DNA of 64,000 bases from Nomia melanderi (GCF_051020985.1 NC_135010.1:5702001-5766000), one strand, 5' to 3'; numbered from the stretch's first letter, positions 12,365 to 23,804 are shown. Program-made: numbers and translations. Notes: generated by a model from the letters alone, not told the origin.

Positions 12365-14353
12365 ATACAGTAATTATAATTATTTCCAACGATGTAGGCG
12401 CCATTTTGTCTGAGAAGATATATCCTCCATTGTTCTGTGAATAAATGTGTTCGAGTTGCTGGTGGTTGATCCGAAAAAACTCAGTGACTGTGAAGGGTTA
12501 ATGTAGGAGGGACGATTCTTGTTTCAAATTTCCATCATACGAGGGGTCCCTTCACGACGAATAATAAAAGAATCCACTGCCAGTCCAAGCGTGGGAAACG
12601 GAGGGTGGTTTCAATTTTCTAAATAGAACGTAGGGTGAATTTTTAATAGGTTAAATTTGTTCGCACAACTCTAATCAAATTTGATAACTTTCGTTTCAAA
12701 TGTTTTTGGAAATTTCGTACGCATCAAAAGTTCTAACTGCTTAGATTGTTACTCTCAATCGTTAAACTCGTTAACACTTTTTAATTCGCCTGGAAAAAAA
12801 GAATATACTGTTGGAAGCATGCCTGCTATTCAGACAGTTATAACTTTTGAAAGGTGGAAAATTAAAAAAAATATTTCATGCAGAAGTTACTTGGGTTTAG
12901 GCACTGTTTTTCAGGAGAAGAGACTCGTGGTATATAATGTTTACTATAATTATGTTTCATAATTATAAAAGTGGTGTAAGTTTATTTTTGGGAAAAAATT
13001 GAGGAAACGAATAATTTATATACTACAATTTCACACAAATTTGTTATTAATGAATAATTATGGTGTGTATTTGGAAATATCTGTGTGCTTTTGATTAATT
13101 GAATATTATTTGGAAAATAACGGAAACAGTGCAAATTCATTTGAAGCCCACAGAAAATATATTGGAAAAGTAGATTATCATAGATATCGCTTTTACAATG
13201 TATTGACTTGTATATTCATTTGTGTTATTGTATTTAAACTTAGTAGACTTTATTAGTATCTTTGAATCCATTGAAAATCAACTATTACGAGTCTTTAAAC
13301 GTTTCAGTCCAAGAAAAAATAGTATATTCTACTTTCATAGCAAACCTTCATTATTGCAAACCAAATACAAAGCAGTATAAATAAAAATTGCGTAATATAA
13401 TATAATTAATACAATAGCTACAGAAATATTACAACAGTTACCTACAAAAACAAACTGATACACCTTAAACAAGTAAAAAAGTAAACAAACACACACATGA
13501 CAACAAACATGAAAAAGATATCGACTCATCCCATAAGTAATACGGTTTTTTCAATTACACTGTATTTTTCGTCATCGACAAGTGAATTTTAGAAGAGAAG
13601 CATTGAAAATCTACCAGAAAGATGGAAGGACGTAAATAACGAATGAAAACATATTGTAGATTGAAATAAGTTCTGTTTACCTTAATTGTTAAAAACAATT
13701 AAGCATGAAAATACCGTATTATTTATGGGATGGCCCTATAATTTTATAAAACGTCTCTATTCCTAATTCATCGTTCGAAGACAATTAGCAGCCGTGTCCC
13801 TGTTCCGAAAACGCAGAATTAACCGGGCCGACGAAGGAAAATCTAGGATCACTGGGATTTTACCGTTAGCACCTTCGGCAGGAGAGCGCAGACGAAAAAA
13901 AGATTCACTGAAATCAACCTAGAAACCTACTTCGGCGCAGAATACGTACGCTTCAGTGAAAACGAGTACGAACGAGCGGCGCGGCGGCCGTTCATCTTTT
14001 TACGGCCGCGTATCGCGATCCGAGAGAAGTGAAACTCGCGGCTGCGTCGCGTCGCATTTTCCTCGTCTCGCTGCTGAGTTAACACATTGTCGACCGCTAA
14101 TGTTTTGCTAAAATTTTCTATGGTACCAGCGATTGTAGGCATATACAATTACAATATTTTGGAAGGCGTGTAATAAAACTGCGATAATTTCTTGAAATTA
14201 ATATATATTTGAATGAACCTTTTCCTGTTTAGGCATAGGTAACTCTAAAATTCTTTTGTATAGGATAGTTGGTAAAACAATTGCCTTTGTGTAATAGTAC
14301 GTTACAAAATAACGGATGTAGCACGAGAAAACTGGTTTCCGGTCAGTAGAGTG
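12365..14353. other. AT-rich spacer with an orphan family P end
   Basis: 12967-13010 carries the left end AAAGTGGTGTAAGTTTATTT of family P without a clear right end. A GC-richer patch at 13780-14110 shows no recognisable protein on either strand. Confidence 0.4.
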
Positions 14354-14804
14354 TTAACATTAGAACTACCTAGCATTTAACACATTCAGTGCCGTGTGTA
14401 CCATATATGGTATATAGTAATTTTTAATAAAAAATATTTTTATGAGATACGTAGCCACGGATAGTGCATATTACAAAGCAGTAGAAAAATGAAGAAATGA
14501 TACCAAATATATAAGAGTCAGCAGAAAGTTAAATATAACTTAATATATTATTTAAAAACTCGATATACTTTATAAGTAAAATATAACTGAAATGTACGGC
14601 GACGTGGAACGTGTTAATACGATCGATATGCAGTCCCTATAAAAATTGTAACAATAGATTACTTCCAGTTTCTTCGGATATTCGTTATAGTATGCAAGTG
14701 TTTATTTTCGAAATCATTTCGAATATTCAATGCTTCGAAGGTATGAATAATTGCGAAACAAAACAACCGAGACTAGAGAGTTTGATTGATAGTTCTAGTG
14801 TTAA
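14354..14804. mobile_element. TTAA-ended element family D, copy 1, split by a nested element
   Basis: The left end TTAACATTAGAACTACCTAG and right end ATAGTTCTAGTGTTAA are inverse. The right part aligns in reverse with the full copy at 19228-19431. It is interrupted after about 23 bases by the element at 14377-14617. Confidence 0.8.
14377..14617. mobile_element. TTAA-ended element family G nested in family D
   Basis: The left end is TTAACACATTCAGTGCCGTG; the right end is TACGGCGACGTGGAACGTGTTAA. A perfect small palindrome, CCATATATGG, lies near the left end. TTAA is present on both sides; the host sequence resumes with TACGAT, as expected from the undivided copy at 19 kb. Confidence 0.8.
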
Positions 14805-15159
14805 TCCACGGCCATTGAATCGCGAGACGCAAAATCGCGAATGTCTACCGCCGAATATTTTATTTTTCTTCCTTCTTTTGTTTCTTCCCTTTTGGTGCTA
14901 GCTCGAAGCAAACGTTTCATCGTCTTGCAGACAGCGTTTTAGTGAAATGAAGCGGTCGCACTCTTCCTAACGCACTGTTGTTCGCTTGTTTTAAAATGCA
15001 CGGCAAATATTTGCATTCCGACACTACTCGTGCTTCGAAAAAGAAAAGACTACGGTTTGATGGATACTCTAAAGGTTGCGACAGTCGTTGAGTTATTATT
15101 AAGTAATAAAGTACATCGAATGTGTTATTGAATGTAAAATGTGAGGAATTAGTTACTTC

Positions 15160-15540
15160 AGCCGCTCATTGGTCAAATCGATTAACGTCGCTTTCAACTT
15201 TTTGAAGCTTTTATCTTTAAAGCGTTTCATTGACTTAACTTTTGATATTTAAAATAGATTTCATTGGAACTGGGTTTGGTACCACGAAATAATGAAAAGT
15301 CTTTTGGCCGTGTGAAAACTGCACTGATAATAAAAGTTGCTTCAAGGATATATTTTATGCATTTTACATGTTCGATAGATTTAAAGTACGCCTGTAATAA
15401 TGTAAGTAAAATACATTCTATAATGATTATTTGATTTTGCATTTAAAGGAAAACTTTGAAAATCAATACATAACTATTGCATTACTTTTCTCTACTTTTT
15501 GTTTTGTGGAGTTAATCGATTTGCCCGATGAGTGGCTCGT
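15160..15540. mobile_element. Inverted-repeat element family H, copy 1
   Basis: The left arm CTCATTGGTCAAATCGATTA and right arm GGAGTTAATCGATTTGCCCG, then ATGAGTGG, are inverse. A second copy in opposite orientation lies at 58649-59003 and an end fragment at 60840-60870. Confidence 0.65.
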
Positions 15541-15641
15541 TTATAATGTAATATTCGATATATTCGATGTCATTCATCCAATGAATTCGTTGGATACTCG
15601 TTCATTCGAGTTCTGTTAGATATGCACTTCCAAAGGTTTCA

Positions 15642-15832
15642 TTAACACGTTGATTGCCACGGTGATCACCGATAACCGGAGCTTCCAAATAAGCAGCTAA
15701 ATAATAGTGTAATGTGAGTACTGTAATACCAAATCATTAATAATTATTTCTAATACCATCTGTCTTTGTTACGAAGGTGTAAATATTACTACAAAAAAAC
15801 GCTCGTAATTTTCATGACGGTCATCGTGTTAA
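15642..15832. mobile_element. TTAA-ended element family B, copy 1
   Basis: TTAACACGTTGATTGCCACG at the left and TCATGACGGTCATCGTGTTAA at the right. The body shares ACCAAATCATTA/GTAATTATTTCTA with 42156-42398. Confidence 0.8.
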
Positions 15833-16065
15833 ATGCTCGATCGAAAAGTTCTTCTTTAAATACTTATCAATACTTGTTTAACCCTTTGGGATCAGTGTCT
15901 GTATTATAGAGTTTATTTTGGAAGATATACCATTATTTTTGTTTTGTCCCAAATTGAACTTTAAAGACATCATGGCAACATGAGAAGTAAACAATGTACA
16001 AATATGACGTTTGATTCCAAAAATAACCATTATCTTTGTTCAGTCTCAAGTTGGCGACCCATAAA
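15833..16065. other. Spacer
   Basis: A TTAACCCTTTGGGATCAGTG end-like motif at about 15879 has no mate. Nothing else was seen. Confidence 0.4.
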
Positions 16066-16745
16066 GATGTGTGATGAATGGTTCGTTATGCGTGCGTGCG
16101 GGCGATCGGGCCATATTGCGACGAACCGGCGCCGCCATGTTTGAGAAATACGGTGACTGCGTTTAGAAAATCTTGAGTGGCTGAAAGGATGCGAGGAATA
16201 GTGTTTGGAACGGTGCGACTGGACCGCGAGAAAAGCATGTACATAACGGCGCGAATTTTGGCTATGGACGAAAGATGCGAGTGAGAAGGGTACAAGTGGA
16301 AGGAAAACAGAACGAATGGGGGTGTGCTTTAACCCCTTGCCATGCAATAACGTGCGAGACTCGTGGTGAACATTTTAAATAGAAGCTAACAACCATAAAT
16401 ATTACTCAATTTGTTTGAATTCAAATTACATATTATTCCTCTGTTATCAATGATTATACCTTAGAACACGCGTTAACATAGAATAAGACTGGAATTTTCT
16501 CTTATTTTCAATAAATTATGAATAAGGAAGTAGTTAGATTAATCACAGTTTAGAAACAAATCATAGGACAAGGGGTTAAAAGCAAGTGGGAATGCGTGGG
16601 CGCGAGACTATTGCATGCGATTAGCGAGCGAGCTGGTAGGTGCGTGTTTCGGGAGAGACATTTTGTGCGAGACTTAGGCGGGAGACTTTTGTGCGATACT
16701 TTGGCGTGTGATTGGCGAGCAAACGTTTAGATATCAGTACAAATA
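16066..16745 (-). mobile_element. Dispersed repeat R, copy 1 (split by a family A insertion)
   Basis: Read on the minus strand, this aligns with 44548-44946, for example CTTCTCACTCGCATCTTTCGT and CACTCAAGATTTTCTAAACG. It has a run of GTCTCGCACAAAATGTCTCTC-like repeats on the other side of the inserted element. It is richer in GC than its surroundings. Short frames in the two copies share sequence (HPSHSHLSSI.KI), but one cannot say if this was ever coding. The class is unknown. Confidence 0.65.
16329..16579. mobile_element. TTAA-ended element family A, copy 2, inside repeat R
   Basis: 251 bp. TTAACCCCTTGCCATGC at the left and ATAGGACAAGGGGTTAA at the right. The equivalent position in the other R copy (44691-44694) is a single TTAA, which shows the insertion and its four-base target duplication. 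Confidence 0.93.
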
Positions 16746-17101
16746 TATTTAATATTATATCATAGAGGAAGTGTTACTAGAGAACCAATCTCCCCGTTCC
16801 GTAAGAATCCTACAATCGAAAACTCGTTCGGGAATATATCCTACAAAATTGGAGTTCGTCTGGGATATATCCTACAAAGATACCACAGAAACATTAGAAA
16901 TTAGCGACGTACAAATATTATGTTTTGTTGCAAAAATAACAATGGATCATTGTTACCATTCACGCGACCACTCGAGAGTTAATAACTTGATTTAGCAGTG
17001 CACAGACAAGAATATAAGCCAATGGAAATCTCAATGAATCAACTCTTGTAATCTCTACAGAAGAATAAAAGGAAGTCGGTTCGATTGCTCGGTAGTTCCA
17101 G
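16746..17101. other. Spacer with short repeats and a family D end
   Basis: GGRATATATCCTACAAA occurs twice (near 16830 and 16864). ATTGCTCGGTAGTTCCAGTG at 17080-17103 matches the right end of family D. No gene was seen. Confidence 0.4.
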
Positions 17102-17348
17102 TGAACCCTTTGCACTCGAGAGGTGACTCTCACTCACCACTTGATTTCTCGTAGTAAAACTATAAAGTCTGATATTTAATATTATACTCTGTATAACGTA
17201 TAAATGTGAAAAATATTGAAATAGTACAGCTTTGTTTCTCAATGCGCGTGTGATTTCTCTTCGAGTTAGTTTCACGAAGTATCGTCTTCACTTCATCAGA
17301 AAATGTTAAAATATTTCTAGTGAAAAACTTCCGAATGCAAAGGGTGAA
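17102..17348. mobile_element. Family E element flanked by TGAA instead of TTAA
   Basis: The left end is TGAACCCTTTGCACTCG; the right end is CGAATGCAAAGGGTGAA. Both flanks read TGAA, consistent with duplication of a variant target. Family E copies elsewhere (18824-19069, 51769-52203) use TTAA. Confidence 0.8.
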
Positions 17349-17479
17349 CATAGTAGATCCATCTTCAGATAACATGCTAAACAAAAGAATATTCCATCGT
17401 TTCGGCTGGGAGTATTCAGGGCAAGGGTTAAATAGTGGCGTCCCAGCTCAAACCTTCAAAACTAATTCGCCGGTGGAGC

Positions 17480-18660
17480 GTTCCATAATTCACTACTCAA
17501 TTTAGTGCCGCGCATAGTGCTGAAAGCAGTTTCCAGAGTGGGATCAGGAGTATCGCAGGAGGGCCCGGCGGAATTGAATAATCGATGCGCGATGGGATTG
17601 TCAGGATTGATTCGACCTTCACGCGCGGCGGAGTCGTGCCGCTGACGCGGACGGTTTCGCGTGTACCGTCCGACGGAGAAAAGACGTCGGTTGTCCTAAA
17701 CGCTAAAAGATCAGGGGAGCAAGGAAACACTTCCACTCACGATGTTCGTGCTACCTTAGTCTTCTACGCATAGTCATCATTAGCGCGTGGCAATAACGTA
17801 AGCCGAAAGCGAGACCGAATACGACGAGTGAAATGTAACGAAAGAGACCGAAGTTGGCACTATGAATTTTATTTTCTATCGTTACATCTTTCACTCCGTC
17901 GCATTCAGTCTCGCTTCGTCTTTCGTTACTGTCGCGCCGCCAGTAACGACTATGCGTGAAAAACCGAGGCGGTCCGAACATCGAGAGTGGAAGCATCCCC
18001 TTGCCTCCCTGACTTTTTAGCTTTCCGGACAGCCTACGTCTTTTCTCCGTCGGACGATACCCACACGCGACCGGCTGCCAATTATTCTATTTATTCCGGC
18101 ACGTCGATCCGCGGACGCCTCTCTCGCCGCCGCTCTCACTTTTACCTATCCATCATACCGCAGCCTCCGCCTCTATCATAGCCAGCCCCTAACGGCCCGC
18201 TGCATCCGAGACGCCTCATCATCGTTCCGCGGTGGTGGTGGTCGTCGTCATCCGTTTCAGAGCTGTCGGTTACGTAAAAGGAGGATTTCGTAAACAGAAC
18301 GACGCACCACGCTGCGATTCGTCCCCCGCGAGGACCATCGGCGCCTATATTTGCGATTGGTCGCGGCGAACCCGCGAAAAGAGGTTGCCGACAGCAGTCA
18401 GTCGCCGGGCTAATTCTCCATCACACCGGGGACCCCCGCAGCAACGTACGCGCGCGCGCGCGCAATTCGAACCGCACCGGAAATTAAAGGCAGCCGCGTT
18501 TCCCGTGAATCGAACGCTCCTCGACACGCGGCGACGACAAACCGCACCGCCCGCGCGATTTTTCTTGTGCTGTATACTTTACCTGCCACCCGGAGAACCG
18601 CTCCGTTGACCCGTCGCTGCTTCCTTTCATGAGGTAACGTTTCTGACGCGACGCGCACTG
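17480..18660. promoter_or_regulatory. GC- and CpG-rich island
   Basis: This is by far the most GC-rich kilobase of the left half, with a (GGT)n/(GTC)n run at 18232-18250 and (CG)n at 18448-18461. Several frames are open on both strands (18232-18609, 18345-18527), as expected from composition. It may be a promoter or leader region, perhaps for PRL-1 some 4 kb downstream. That is inference. Confidence 0.35.
17637..18080. repeat. Large GC-rich foldback (long inverted repeat)
   Basis: The left arm begins near TTCGCGTGTACCGTCCGACG, then GAGAAAAGACGT; the right arm has ACGTCTTTTCTCCGTCGGAC, then GATACCCACACGCGA. Arms of roughly 200 bases each meet near 17860, where CGTTACATCTTTCACTC mirrors GAGTGAAATGTAACG. 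The transcript of either strand could fold into a long hairpin. Its arms carry mirror-image open frames (17585-17773 and 17987-18181), which are artefacts of the repeat. Confidence 0.8.
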
Positions 18661-18823
18661 GGCTTTATGACAGGGACAGTAAAACTTCGGATTTGAAGTG
18701 AAAAGAATGTGGAGGGTAACGGATGTTTGTTGTTTTATTTTGGAACACACCTTGAAGATACGCGGATGCTTGCTGTTGTGGAATTTGTTATGGTTTTTAA
18801 TGTATATTATTATATTATGATAT

Positions 18824-19069
18824 TTAACCCTTTGAACTCGGAAGTTTCTCACTAGAAACATTTAACGTTTTCTGATAAGACAAAGACGATATTCTTTGAA
18901 ACTAACAGGAAGGGAAATCACAAGTACATTGAGGAGCAAAGCTATTTTATTCCAATATTTCACGTATCGAGGCATTATACAAAACTGAACATTAAATATC
19001 AGATTATATAGTTTTATTGCGTCAAATGAAGTGGTGACTGAGAATCACCTCCCAAGTGCAAAGAGTTAA
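18824..19069. mobile_element. TTAA-ended element family E, copy 2
   Basis: TTAACCCTTTGAACTCGG at the left and CCCAAGTGCAAAGAGTTAA at the right. The subterminal GGTGACTGAGAATCACC near the right end is a small palindrome typical of the family. Its orientation is opposite to 17102-17348. Confidence 0.85.
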
Positions 19070-19227
19070 TTGTTATATTATAATTTTAATTAATATAATC
19101 ATCGTTTCTGAGTTCATGAGAGTGAAAACTTCTGGGAAATGTTCTTGGATTAATTAAATTTTGATATTAGAGTTGCCGATATTATTAATAGCATGGATAG
19201 GGAACTTATAATATTCAATTGAATTTA

Positions 19228-19431
19228 TTAACACTAGAACTAGGAGTAGGAGTACACTACGTTTTGCAATTATTGATATCTTAAAAGCATTGAATATTCC
19301 AAATGATTTTGAAAACAATTTCCTATGAATACTATAATGAATATCTAAAAGAACTGAAAATAATTCATTATTACAATTTTTATGGGGATTACATGTTAAT
19401 CGTACTAAATGCTCGGTAGTTCTAGTGTTAA
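19228..19431. mobile_element. TTAA-ended element family D, copy 2 (undivided)
   Basis: TTAACACTAGAACTAGGAG at the left and GCTCGGTAGTTCTAGTGTTAA at the right, 204 bp. It serves as the unsplit reference for the copy at 14354-14804. Confidence 0.85.
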
Positions 19432-22020
19432 AGATTTCATTTGTTTCTTTAAGTACATAGTTACAGGAATTAGAAAAGTGTCCACATACTTTGGAATAGT
19501 AGTATACATTCGATAACACCATACGTGAAATACATGATCATTTACATGACCATCACGGTCACATTTGATGAAGTTGGACAGATGTTATCTTTTAATTAAG
19601 ATATCATTTTTTGAATTTGATGCTATCGATCCTCCATACTGGCGCCGCCTAAACGGAAAGTCTATTGCTGGCCGTTGATGATTAAACGTGTTACTTCAAC
19701 GTGATAACCTTTGGAAAATCATGCAGCATCGATTTGAACCCGTTCTCGAAAACTTCGTCGTGTACATATGAATTAAAATGCGATTGCCGAAAATATATAT
19801 GTAAAAATGCAATACACGCAATGTGGATAATAAAAATTTTTTATCTTTTTGTTTATCAATTATTATAACCAAAACAAATTCACACTCAATCGGGACATTT
19901 TGAATACCGTCGTGGCGCAACGGAAAATGTCTCGTTGCAGATTGGTCTCATCTTAACATGTTATGTCATGTTTGAAATAAAATCTAAATGTCAGGAACAT
20001 TTAAACGTTTCAATATCCCATTTACGGTTTTTAATGCTCGAACGGAAAAGCGAGTTCTGTTCGGAGGGTATCGCTTTGTTGTAACGGAAAAATATATGAA
20101 TTTCAAACAGGAGCGATTTCGGAGAACGCATCGGAACAAAGTTTTTACGAGAACCGCAATACATTGTCGGAATGTTGACCTAGACATTTCTATTTACGAG
20201 CATTCCAGATCCCTCAATGCAGATGCATAAAATGACGGAAGCTCTTCTTCGAGACGCGCACGTTCGAGACTGTCTGTTTCGTTTGGCATCGGCACAAAGC
20301 TGCCCGTGCCAAAAGCGAAGAGAAAATTCGTCTTTGTTCGACGCCAGTCGAAATGGTTCGAATATCTCATCGGAACGCATCACGCGCGACTAGCGCCACC
20401 GATAAATTTAAAAGACGCTTGGCGCGACGCTCATTGCGGACGTTTTACTTTTTCCATCGAGCATTTCACCTTTTACTTGCACGGGATTTTAAATGATCGA
20501 ATCCATTGGTCACGTAGTCACATTTAATATCCAATTAACTTTTTCTCCCCCTCATTTTTTTATCAACTATTGCATGAAGTGAACTGTCATCGAATCCTGC
20601 GCACACGATAAATATTAGCTAAACTGAAATTACCATTAAATGGTAAAACGAATGTAGATAATAACCTGATAATCCACAGCGTCCTTAAAAAGTGTGTAAA
20701 GATAATGGGGTAACAGAATGTAATTTAGCACTGTAAGAACACTGTAACAAAAAATTTGTTTTTCATATATTAAACGAATTACAAAGCTGTTTCTAAATTG
20801 TTAAAAATAATAAATTGAGGATTACTTGAATATTCATTTTTGTTCAAATGATAATCTTTATTTATTTCGTTTTACATTTGATTTGAACGCACATTTTCGA
20901 AACTCATAAAAATATATTTATCGTATTATACTTGATAAGCTAAAGTATTAGCGAGTATAAAATGGAATATTTGTATTTTCTAGAACGTCTCGATGATATA
21001 TGCTATTGTGTGTGTATGGGTGTGTATTGTGAAACGGTTGAATGTGTAGTAAGCTTTAGCTTTAGTAATCGATTGTATTCGAGTCTCGAGATGTCGACTA
21101 ATGTCATTATGACAACGCAGGTCCGCAGGTATTTGCGTGGTCGGGTGAATATTTTCTTTATAAGACGAATTTCGTGCGTGCTGTATTCGTAATGAATTAT
21201 CGTAGAAGCGTATTGACGCAGTCATTCGAAATTTCCCAGGTAACAAATATTATTTATTGTACGGATAAATACTACTCGAGGAAATTGGCGCAAAGATTAA
21301 ACTTGGCACGTGCAGAAGATGCATAACAAACCACAATTGTTTCCTTGGTACAAATATAACGAAAATATCAGGAAACGTCTGAAAATAAATACTGTGCTAC
21401 GCGCATAAGTTTCTTATTTATATTTCTATGTGTATTTTAAGTCAAATATTTTTTTACGATATCGACTTAACCTTTCTTTATGTTAGAAACGGAAAGTAAT
21501 TCTTTATGACAAACGTATGGTTAAAATACAATATGCATTGAAAACAATTGAACTTAGTGAGTAATTGACATTCTGATTAAATAATTGACATTGTATTTCT
21601 ATTTATGTTTTAGTTTCCTGGTGAGTGCATCCTCACATACATGGAGTTTCAGCTGGATAGTGCAGAATACTGCCAGGCTCAACACAAATAGAGAGACGCG
21701 CCCAAACACCCTAGAACCTGCTAGGTATTGTTAAAGGAGGAGTAAAGGGGAATCATTTGAATCAGGCAAAAAAATTTGATAATATTGGGATCATTGCCTC
21801 AAATTCAACAAATCATCAGCTAGTCATCACACAAGGCATAGAGGAATTAATTAGAATCAATAATTAATTTACATTGTTAAATGCAAGCATCGTAGTTACT
21901 GAGCGCACCTGATCCAGGCGCACCCAGTGCCAAATAGGTAAGTGTAAATATTGGAAACATTATCAGGATTTTATAAATTAGATTGACAGAAGATTTCAAT
22001 GAAATGAAATTTTGTTTCAG
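19432..22020. other. Spacer upstream of PRL-1
   Basis: 19984-20530 is GC-richer and open in several frames with no recognisable product. A TG-rich stretch lies at 21005-21030. 21617-21730 could be an early leader exon of PRL-1. No tRNA was confirmed. Confidence 0.4.
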
Positions 22021-22171
22021 ATATTCTTCCGAATCATAGTCAAGGATCCCAAGTGGGAATCAATCGCATATCAACAACGCCTAATGTAACGTAGCCCTCA
22101 CTCTTTCAGCGAAATTCGCACCCCAACAACCCTTCTCGAGGTCTACATGTAAACCCACTGTTCTGTCCTCT
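22021..22171 (+). other. Candidate 5'-UTR exon of PRL-1
   Basis: This stretch of more balanced base composition is preceded by a polypyrimidine tract and TTTCAG (22015-22020) and followed by GT at 22172. It has no long frame continuing into the PRL-1 start. It lies 212 bases upstream of the ATG and may be a spliced leader exon. A second such stretch, 21617-21730, contains an in-frame ATG followed soon by a stop. The leader structure is inferred; transcripts are needed to fix it. Confidence 0.4.
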
Positions 22172-22382
22172 GTAAAAAAATAACAAAGTATTCAATTAGT
22201 TAAATGAAAAACAACTCAATAAGACTGACATCTATGGGCTAAGTTGTCAAATCCAATCTTTGTCGCTTCATATAGTGTGGCACATTTCAAAACTAAAAAG
22301 AAACAGTGTTGTATAAAATCGTTAAAAAGAGTTAGAACAATACAAAAGAAGTAGGAGTACACCAATTGTTGTCCAAGGGGAA

Positions 22383-23150
22383 ATGAGCAACATGAGGGTG
22401 AAGGACATCAGGCCGGCGCCCGCCGAAATCGAATACAAAAATATGAAGTTCCTCATTACTGATCGGCCCAATGATCAGACCATTCATACTTTTATTCAAG
22501 TACATTACTTTTCATTCGACTCTTAACAACTGTTTGAAAAATGCTATAGATTAGTATTAACTAGTCTATGCTACTTTATTAGGAACTGAAGAAGCACAAT
22601 GTGAAAGAAGTAGTGAGGGTCTGCGAACCAACTTACAAAATCGAGGAACTTAAAGCAGAAGGGATCAATGTCATAGACTTGGTGTTTGATGATGGCACAT
22701 TTCCACCGAATGAAGTAAATATACTTGCTATTACTTTCAAGACCATGATTAAGGTATTAAAATGTTGATTATACGAATAAATTGAAATTTCAGGTCGTCG
22801 ATGAATGGTTTGAATTACTGAAAAATCGGTTCCGCGAGTCCCCTGATGCATGTGTGGCAGTGCACTGCGTTGCAGGACTTGGGAGGGCACCAGTGTTAGT
22901 TGCACTTGCTCTTATTGAATTGGGACTAAAGTATGAAGATGCGGTTGCATTAATTAGAGAGTAAGTGAACAATTAGCCGTTTACAAATGCTGCGTATAAT
23001 ATGCAAAGGGTATTTAATATTTATATTTATTTCTTTAGAAAAAGACGAGGCGCCATCAACGCAAAGCAGCTGGCCTACCTTGAAAAATATCGTCCCAAGT
23101 CTCGGTTGAAGCTCAAAAATGGACAGAAGAACTCCTGCTGCGTCCAATAG
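22383..23150 (+). CDS. PRL-1: PRL-1 protein tyrosine phosphatase (PTP4A family), 4 coding exons
   Basis: Coding exons are 22383-22499, 22583-22714, 22794-22960 and 23039-23150. All have GT/AG borders and matching phases, and together they encode 175 aa. The dual-specificity phosphatase loop HCVAGLGR lies at residues 107-114 with catalytic Cys108. The general-acid loop FDDG is at residues 74-77, and Cys53 matches the partner cysteine of the regulatory disulfide known in this family. The C-terminus ends in CCVQ, a CaaX box for prenylation, so the product should sit on membranes. Family members act in growth control and bind CNNM magnesium transporters (family knowledge). The length matches the roughly 173-176 aa usual for PRLs. 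The start ATG is followed by the expected short leader before RPAPAEIEYKNMKFLITDRP, and a second ATG three codons on (position 22392) could also serve. The gene is convergent with PI31. It looks intact, and I am very sure of the identity. Confidence 0.97.
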
Positions 23151-23804
23151 ATTAAACGATTTCTTTAAAAAGTTACTAATTCATACTGATTGGTATACCT
23201 AATTGTATAGGTTTTCATGCCTGGTAACAAGAGACATACTGTATCGACTTTGTTCTGAAAGGCCTATCAATGGAAATGCAACCAAACTACCTTACAAAAC
23301 AATTTGAAAATCATGTTTTAAATCATTAAATTTATTATCGGGAAGCAAGCAATTAAAAAACGAAACTACCTAGAATGATTTTTCACTTTTCTTTTATAAA
23401 AGTTTTTATATTTATTTTTGATACTAAATTAAGATAAAATACTGTAGATCAGAAAGAAGCCTTTCGTGCTTGATAAGGTTAGTAAAGAATTTGAATGGAT
23501 CTGATTACCCATATAATAAAACTGGATCAACTTATGCATTGTACACCATACTTGGTGCCTCATTCAAGGCTGTTATGTACAAAAAATTTAAAAGCCTGCA
23601 TTTATTTGGTCCTAGAAAATTAAAACATTCAATATGTTACCAATCATTTTATGAATATTAGTTAATACATTATTTATACAAAATATTTTAGGAATGAAGT
23701 AAACACATCAGATTCTCATCATTTCTTGTAAAAATGGTTTCTTTGATGCTGTTGTATCCAACTATTGCGAAACGTAGCTTTTTAAATAAATTAGTGCAAT
23801 AAAA
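23151..23804 (+). other. Likely 3'-UTR of PRL-1 with AATAAA signals
   Basis: AT-rich sequence after the stop codon contains two AATAAA hexamers, at 23785-23790 and 23799-23804. Further AATAAA-like sites occur up to about 24290, so a longer UTR is possible. The open frame at 23470-23661 has no recognisable protein and starts without ATG, so it is not called. Confidence 0.45.

Noticed and set aside
17585..18181. Two frames with similar mirror translations
   Set aside because: They are the two arms of the long inverted repeat read in turn, not paralogous genes.
18232..18609. 125-aa open frame in the GC island
   Set aside because: The composition is low-complexity (GGT and CG runs) and the opposite strand is equally open. 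No recognisable domain.
19905..19960. TGGCGCAACGG resembling a tRNA A-box or SINE head
   Set aside because: No B-box at the expected distance and no second copy seen.
19988..20527. Overlapping 67-80 aa frames at 20 kb
   Set aside because: No family recognised and no acceptor/donor pattern fitting a gene. Composition alone explains them.
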